A stretch of DNA of 10,591 nt from Hyphochytrium catenoides (taxonomy: Eukaryota; Sar; Hyphochytriomycetes; Hyphochytriales; Hyphochytriaceae), in contig FLMG01003136.1 in assembly GCA_900088475.1 (NCBI GenBank), positions 1-10,591 on the forward strand. Reading direction: 5' to 3'. The notes beneath the pieces were generated by a model, which worked only from the letters and a program-made list of their open reading frames with translations, was not told the origin of the DNA and searched no databases. A program made the position numbers and the translations under genes. Positions 6,886 through 10,591 of the stretch are shown here, in pieces. Every line of letters begins with the position of its first letter. Positions within the stretch are counted from its first letter, which is position 1.

Positions 6886-7850
6886 CCAGGTTAGGTGCAA
6901 ACTATTACGTGTTGGTCTAGGTGGTGCCATAGGCTTCCTCCTTAGCGCCAGTCATGGTGACCAGCCGGGGTGGTGCAGCCTAGGTACCAATCTCGATACC
7001 AGCCTACGACGTGCGAGCGTAGGTGCCAGCCATAGAGTGCCAGCAGCTTAGAGTTGTCGGTCTCAAAATGAAAGCTGTAGGCCGGGAAAGGCAATCGTAG
7101 GTGTCAAGCTATGTACGCCTTGGAGTTGTTTTGATGCCAGTTTTGCTGCCAGCCTTAGTAAGTATTAGCCGAACTTGCAGCCTACGTCTCAATCTCAATA
7201 CCAGGCTAAGTAGGCCTGGGAGGCCACTTGGTTGCATAGCCAGTAGTTGCCCACTAAGACACCACCCCAAAATGTCCAACGTCCAGCAGCAGGCCGCAGA
7301 TGTAGCTTAATCAGCCTCCTTGGTGTCAGCCCCGGTGCCACGATAGGTGGCTGGCTAGATAAATATTGTAGGTGCCAGTCTGTTCTTAGCTCCAACCTTT
7401 TGGCCAACGTAATAGTTATGTACCAGCATTATTGCTGATCTTCTGCCCTCGTTTATTAGCGTCAACTTGCCTCGGTGTCGGCCCAGGTGCCACCCTTAAG
7501 ACCACACTGAGTTGCTATCTTGGTTAGGTTAGGTTATAAACCCTAATACTAAGCGGCATGTAGCAACTTAGAAGATGCCAAGCCTCATACCAGTATTACT
7601 TGGAAGCCAACTACCTGTCATACTCACTACCAGCTTTAGTTGTCAGCGTAATTTGTCATCCAGGCGGGCAGTAGGGCCACACCTGGTGCCAAGCTACTAG
7701 GTGTGTGCCAATTCCCAGCCTTAGGGCCGGCCTACATGCCAGCCTTAGGTACCGGCTTCGGAGACCACTTGGTTCTTGCTCTTGGTGTCGACGCCTAGGT
7801 GCCCGCGTATGTTCCAGTCTACTTGTCAGGCTAGCTGTATCCGGCGTAAT
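6886..7850 (+). repeat. Decayed minisatellite block 1 (TAGGTGCCAGC-like core)
   Basis: A core close to TAGGTGCCAGC recurs irregularly, mixed with GATGCCAG, GGTGTCAGC, ATACCAGC and CTTAGG/CCTAGGT variants. Clear examples: TAGGTGCCAGCC at 7020, TGCCAGCAGCTTAG at 7038, GCTGCCAGCCTTAG at 7145, GTAGGTGCCAGTCTG at 7368, TGCCAGCCTTAGGTACCGG at 7737 and CCTAGGTGCCCGCG at 7794. Spacing is often 16-24 bases but irregular. A longer shared piece, CCACTTGGTT, occurs at both 7224 and 7764. This fits a very old tandem array that has lost its register. Short frames inside are not genes. Confidence 0.6.
7522..7548. repeat. Telomere-like motif in head-to-head arrangement
   Basis: GGTTAGGTTAGGTTATAAAC followed by CCTAATA places TTAGG-type units directly against a CCCTAA unit. 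The motif is short and imperfect, and it lies inside a minisatellite whose core itself contains TAGGT, so it may be a by-product of that repeat rather than telomeric DNA. Confidence 0.3.
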
Positions 7851-8138
7851 TTTCAGCAAAGATTATTACCAGATTAGTGGATTTCCTTCCGCTCACCTGG
7901 TGACGTGACAGAGCATGCAATGTATGACAAGCCTCTGGCTGGGCGCATCAAACTGGCGCTTGAGAAAACTAGCCTGGGAGCACCTTGCCGCACAGCTGGG
8001 TCAAGCTGGAGGAGGCTCTTAGGGGACAGAGATTAGGTCGTCGTAGCAGTGGGTTATGTGGGCGCTTGGCCTAGCGAATGTTCGGGAGTGGTAGTTGGAG
8101 AGCCTCCTGCCTGTTGGGCCCTACCATTCTCGCCGAAG
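7851..8138. other. No recognisable gene
   Basis: A plus-strand frame of about 50 codons is open at 7877-8035, but it has no recognisable motif and no clear start. Nothing else stands out. The stretch separates minisatellite block 1 from the first LTR-like segment. Confidence 0.4.
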
Positions 8139-8396
8139 TGTCGGGGTCTCGGCCCCCATGAGGCAGTACTCCAACCTTCTGAGGAGGAAGAAGTAGGCCA
8201 GAATAGCGAGGCTCCATAAGAGTTGGTGGTGTGGTGTGTACCAAGATATAAAGTTCGAGAATATAGCTGAGTGCTCCTTGAGAGGTAGTGTTGGACTTGT
8301 GCTCTTCGTACGATTGATGAATGAATTAGTTGATCGAAGTGACCAAGTGCTCATCAAGCTCTTGTCTAGTGATTCTTCTAGAGCTAGCTAGCTAAA
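8139..8396 (+). repeat. LTR-like segment 1 (possible gypsy-type solo LTR)
   Basis: It starts TGTCGGGGTCTCGGCCCCC, a TG start followed by a hairpin of GGGGTC and GGCCCC at 8143-8156. About 110 bases in is a TATAAAG box (GATATAAAGTTCG, box near 8248). It is followed by the CTTGTGCTC / GATTGATGAATG style sequence often seen in fungal LTRs. The end is uncertain; the AGCT-repeat palindrome AGCTAGCTAGCT is at 8382-8393. No second copy, target-site duplication or primer binding site was found, so the call rests on overall resemblance only. Confidence 0.3.
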
Positions 8397-8751
8397 CTAT
8401 GGAAGTCCCTAACTTACTACTGACCTACTGAGCTACTTCCTATATCCAAGTTTTACGATGAAAGAGCAACACATGCAAAGAAGATAGAAGTAGAAGGGAG
8501 TGAGAGAGAAAGACTTCAGAAGAGGCACGAAGAAAGATAGGCTTTCAAGAGCTTCGGTCCTTGTGTCCAGTGAGAACTTCAGAGCGCCATCAGAACTTCC
8601 ATCTGCAAAGTCAAACGCAGAAGACCAGCACGGTCTAGTGCAGAGACAGTGCGCGAGAGACTTCCAGTGGAGAGTCCGATCGTCAGTAGTAACTTCCAGT
8701 ACTGTTTACAGAGAAGCGCAGCAGGATTGACACGACTACGGGCTGCTTCTA
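8397..8751. other. No clear gene; recurring ACTTC motif
   Basis: An open plus-strand frame at 8500-8730 has no recognisable similarity. ACTTCAGA or ACTTCCA recurs near 8514, 8575, 8595, 8661 and 8693, possibly a faint degenerate repeat. If the flanking segments are LTRs this could be internal sequence of a decayed element, but no retroelement motif is visible. Confidence 0.3.
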
Positions 8752-8972
8752 TGTAGTGGGAGCGGATTAGTGGCTAAGGCCTTGTCTTAGAAGCGCGAAG
8801 CCCGGGGTGAGAGGGATCCCGCACGTGGAAGAAGCGCTGAAGCCAGAGAACTGCGCTGAGCTTATAAAGGGTGGTGGCCTTTGTGTTGCCGTCCTGGGCA
8901 TCGCGTTGGAACAATATCCTCTGCAGTAAGCAGCGAAAGCACGAAGGTGCTCAATATTTCTACTGCGCTGCA
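8752..8972 (+). repeat. LTR-like segment 2
   Basis: It starts TGTAGTGGGAGCGG, contains GGGATCCCGCACGTGG near 8812-8829 with a CACGTG E-box type hexamer, and has a TTATAAAGGG box at about 8861-8870. A CA-ending candidate terminus, TACTGCGCTGCA, lies at 8961-8972. The order (TG start, GC-rich upstream part, TATAAA about 110 bases in) is what an LTR promoter looks like, and it differs in sequence from LTR-like segment 1. There is no paired copy or target-site duplication in view. Confidence 0.35.
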
Positions 8973-9126
8973 TGGGTGTAGTCAGCTGTGCCTGCCCTCT
9001 CTATTGCCACTATGTCTAGGTTCTGCGCAGGCGCCAAAGGCTGAGGCTGACCGAGTAAATCTGAGACTGAGGAGCGAGGTCAGCCCCATCCCCTAACGGC
9101 GCCAGGAAGGCCTAACATCCCCCGAT
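8973..9126. other. No gene; AACGGCGCCA motif
   Basis: No gene seen. AACGGCGCCA at 9095-9104 equals the 3' end of tRNA-Asp including CCA in many eukaryotes. Read on the minus strand it is TGGCGCCGTT, the form of a known gypsy-type primer binding site. No LTR end in CA sits at the proper distance, so this remains a bare motif. Confidence 0.25.
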
Positions 9127-9345
9127 TGCCTGCCTAGATGTCAACCTAGGTGTCACACAGTGGCAGCCGACTTACCGCGGTAGCTTGGTCCCAGGCTAAC
9201 CATTCGTGATTGACATAGTCCTTAAGCAGCGCCAGCTTAGCTGCCATTCTAAATGCCAGTCTCAACCTCCTGCTTAGGCCCAGTTGCCGAAATAGGTGCC
9301 AGATGTTTTCCAGGCTTAGGCCAGCCTGGTATCACGTACCAGCAT
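9127..9345 (+). repeat. Decayed minisatellite block 2 (same family as block 1)
   Basis: The same core recurs: CTAGATGTCAACCTAGGTGT at 9135, AATGCCAGTCTC at 9251, ATAGGTGCCAGATG at 9292, and CCAGGCTTAGGCCAGCCTGG at 9311. Orientation is the same as block 1. It also shares GTACCAGCATT with block 1 (7420 and 9337). Two blocks 1.3 kb apart with LTR-like sequence between them suggest one array split by insertions. Confidence 0.5.
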
Positions 9346-9797
9346 TGATGATTGACCCTACTTTGAGGCAGGACCAACCCAGAAGTCCGCAGAGGCGTCA
9401 GCACCAAGTGCCGCAACGCCCAGAAGCGAGCGGAGGTTATTGACCCCAACGCTAAGCGTTTATTGGCAGCCACCGCGTGCCAGAACAAATGCGCTGATAT
9501 TCTATTAAAGCATCCTCAAAAGTACCCTTTCTCTTGCTCGCCTACTCGAGAGTTATGATGATCTTGTGTGCCCTCTCTTCCCCTCCTCTCTCTCCGATTG
9601 TAAGGGCTGAGGAAATCAGCTATAATGACTCCTTTCCTATCTTGATGGCGGACCGGGCATTAGACAGACCAAAACTTCGTAGTGGGCTTCTCCTTGTTAT
9701 GCTTGCCTCTATCGTTTTTTTATTTCCTTGCCTTTCTGGAAGTACGAATTCAGGAGCAACAGGAAAAAGCATTGCCCGCTATCTCGTACATCATTAG
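9346..9797. other. No confident gene; two small open frames
   Basis: Two overlapping plus-strand frames are open. One runs 9367-9558 without an ATG and reads AEVIDPNAKRLLAATACQNK-like sequence. The other runs 9555-9797 (80 residues) from a double ATG, with a hydrophobic start, a possible signal-type cleavage after VRA, and a second hydrophobic segment (LLLVMLASIVFLF). Neither matches a family I know. The second could be a small secreted or membrane protein, but nothing beyond its length and hydrophobicity supports it. Confidence 0.25.
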
Positions 9798-10570
9798 GTT
9801 GATATTAGAGACAGAAGAATGCCCGGGATGAGAGGGAACATACCCTCAAAGGAGATGATAGGGAGCTCGATATCAAAGAAAAATTGTCAAAAGCAGCGAG
9901 AGAAAGAAGTACCGGGATACCTATTGAAGGCTCACCCTATACAACGTATTAGGGCCTAGGAAGATTATGTGTAGGACTAAAAGAGTATCGTGTCAATGAG
10001 AGCGCAAAGAGGAAGACGGCGGAGGTAAAGAAAATTCAGGGCAACAGGTAGGAAATGTCCAGTAGGAGCAAGCGGACGGAAGGAAGTAAAGCATGAGTCA
10101 ACTTCGACGAGACAGAGAGCACAAAAGAGACAGAGGAGAGGGGGGCGGAGGGCCTCGAGTGAAAAGAGACACTGAGTTCGGAGGGAGGAGGGCTATTGTT
10201 TTTGTTCAGTATTTATGATCCTCAAAGCAGCAGCGTGGAAAGGAAGGAGGGCTGAATAGATTGTACGAGTAGGGCTAGCTAGGACAGCAATCAAGGCTAA
10301 GCAATATAAAGCAAGAAGAGAAAGCGAAGCTCAAGCGAGCAGTCGGTTGTAGGAAAGCCTTACAAGAAAGCGAAGAATGGTGAGCCATTTTCTAGGACAA
10401 GGAAGGGTAGCCAAGAGGGCGAAATGAAGGAGATGAGATCCGGCTTGAAGAGCCAAGGCAGATTTAACTTAGAGGCAACAACAAGAGATTACCAGGACGA
10501 GTGCAAGATTAAGAGAGAGCAAATGAAAAAAGGAGTAATGGAGTGCACTGAAGGTGACAAACAAGCATAC
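9798..10570. other. Purine-rich plus strand, no gene seen
   Basis: About 770 bases with strong G+A excess on the plus strand (GAAGGAAG, GAGAGGGGGGCGGAGGG, AAGAAGAGAAAGCGAAG), the mirror of the pyrimidine excess at 4574-6600. Stops are frequent in all frames and no protein motif is recognisable. It could be an inverted, diverged counterpart of the 4574-6600 material, but I found no convincing alignment. Confidence 0.4.
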
Positions 10571-10591
10571 ATATATATATATATAAAATAT
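10571..10591. repeat. AT microsatellite at window edge
   Basis: Alternating AT from 10571 to 10585, followed by AAATAT up to the end of the window. It may continue beyond. Confidence 0.8.

Noticed and set aside
8121-8357. 78-residue minus-strand frame with hydrophobic segment
   Set aside because: It overlaps the LTR-like segment in antisense and has no recognisable similarity.
357-9097. Exact 13-base match CCCATCCCCTAAC at 356-369 and 9085-9097
   Set aside because: A 13-base match is expected about once by chance in a window of this size, and flanks do not align.
1-10591. tRNA and rRNA genes
   Set aside because: No tRNA T-arm motif, cloverleaf or conserved rRNA sequence was seen on either strand; the AACGGCGCCA motif at 9095 has no tRNA body upstream.

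Overview
The window looks like a repeat-rich, gene-poor stretch of a filamentous fungal genome. The main reason is the one convincing intact gene: a 499-residue protein on the minus strand (1185-2684) with two N-terminal zinc-finger-like motifs and an OrsD-type region (DUF3505 family), a domain family I know essentially from fungi. No bacterial operon, ribosome binding site, tRNA or rRNA is visible, and most of the window is decayed or repetitive DNA. Assignment below 'fungus' is not possible from the sequence alone.

Layout from left to right. Positions 1-354 hold no recognisable gene. Positions 355-980 are the 3' end of a Ty1/copia-type retrotransposon on the plus strand: the end of the reverse transcriptase/RNase H connection and a nearly complete RNase H domain, broken by one frameshift in a run of six A. 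A polypurine tract and the left edge of a probable 3' LTR follow. The element then meets the OrsD-like gene tail to tail. Upstream of that gene, 2803-4192 is a nested, diverged repeat array built from three recurring modules, which runs directly into a five-copy ~63-bp tandem repeat (4192-4486).

Positions 4574-6600 are about 2 kb of strikingly pyrimidine-rich plus strand without a clear gene; the minus strand carries short, charged open stretches that could be remnants of a coding region. An AT microsatellite and a short duplication lie at 6421-6510. From about 6886 to 7850, and again at 9127-9345, the sequence is an old, strongly decayed minisatellite with a TAGGTGCCAGC-like core. Between the two blocks are two LTR-like segments (about 8139-8396 and 8752-8972), each with a TATAAA-type box, called on weak evidence. 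Positions 9798-10570 are purine-rich on the plus strand and end in an AT microsatellite at the window edge.

The genes do not form a pathway. One apparently maintained zinc-finger gene sits among retrotransposon debris and satellite-like arrays. The most interesting points are the intact OrsD-like gene in a decayed neighbourhood, the nested repeat array on its 5' side, and the two-block minisatellite.
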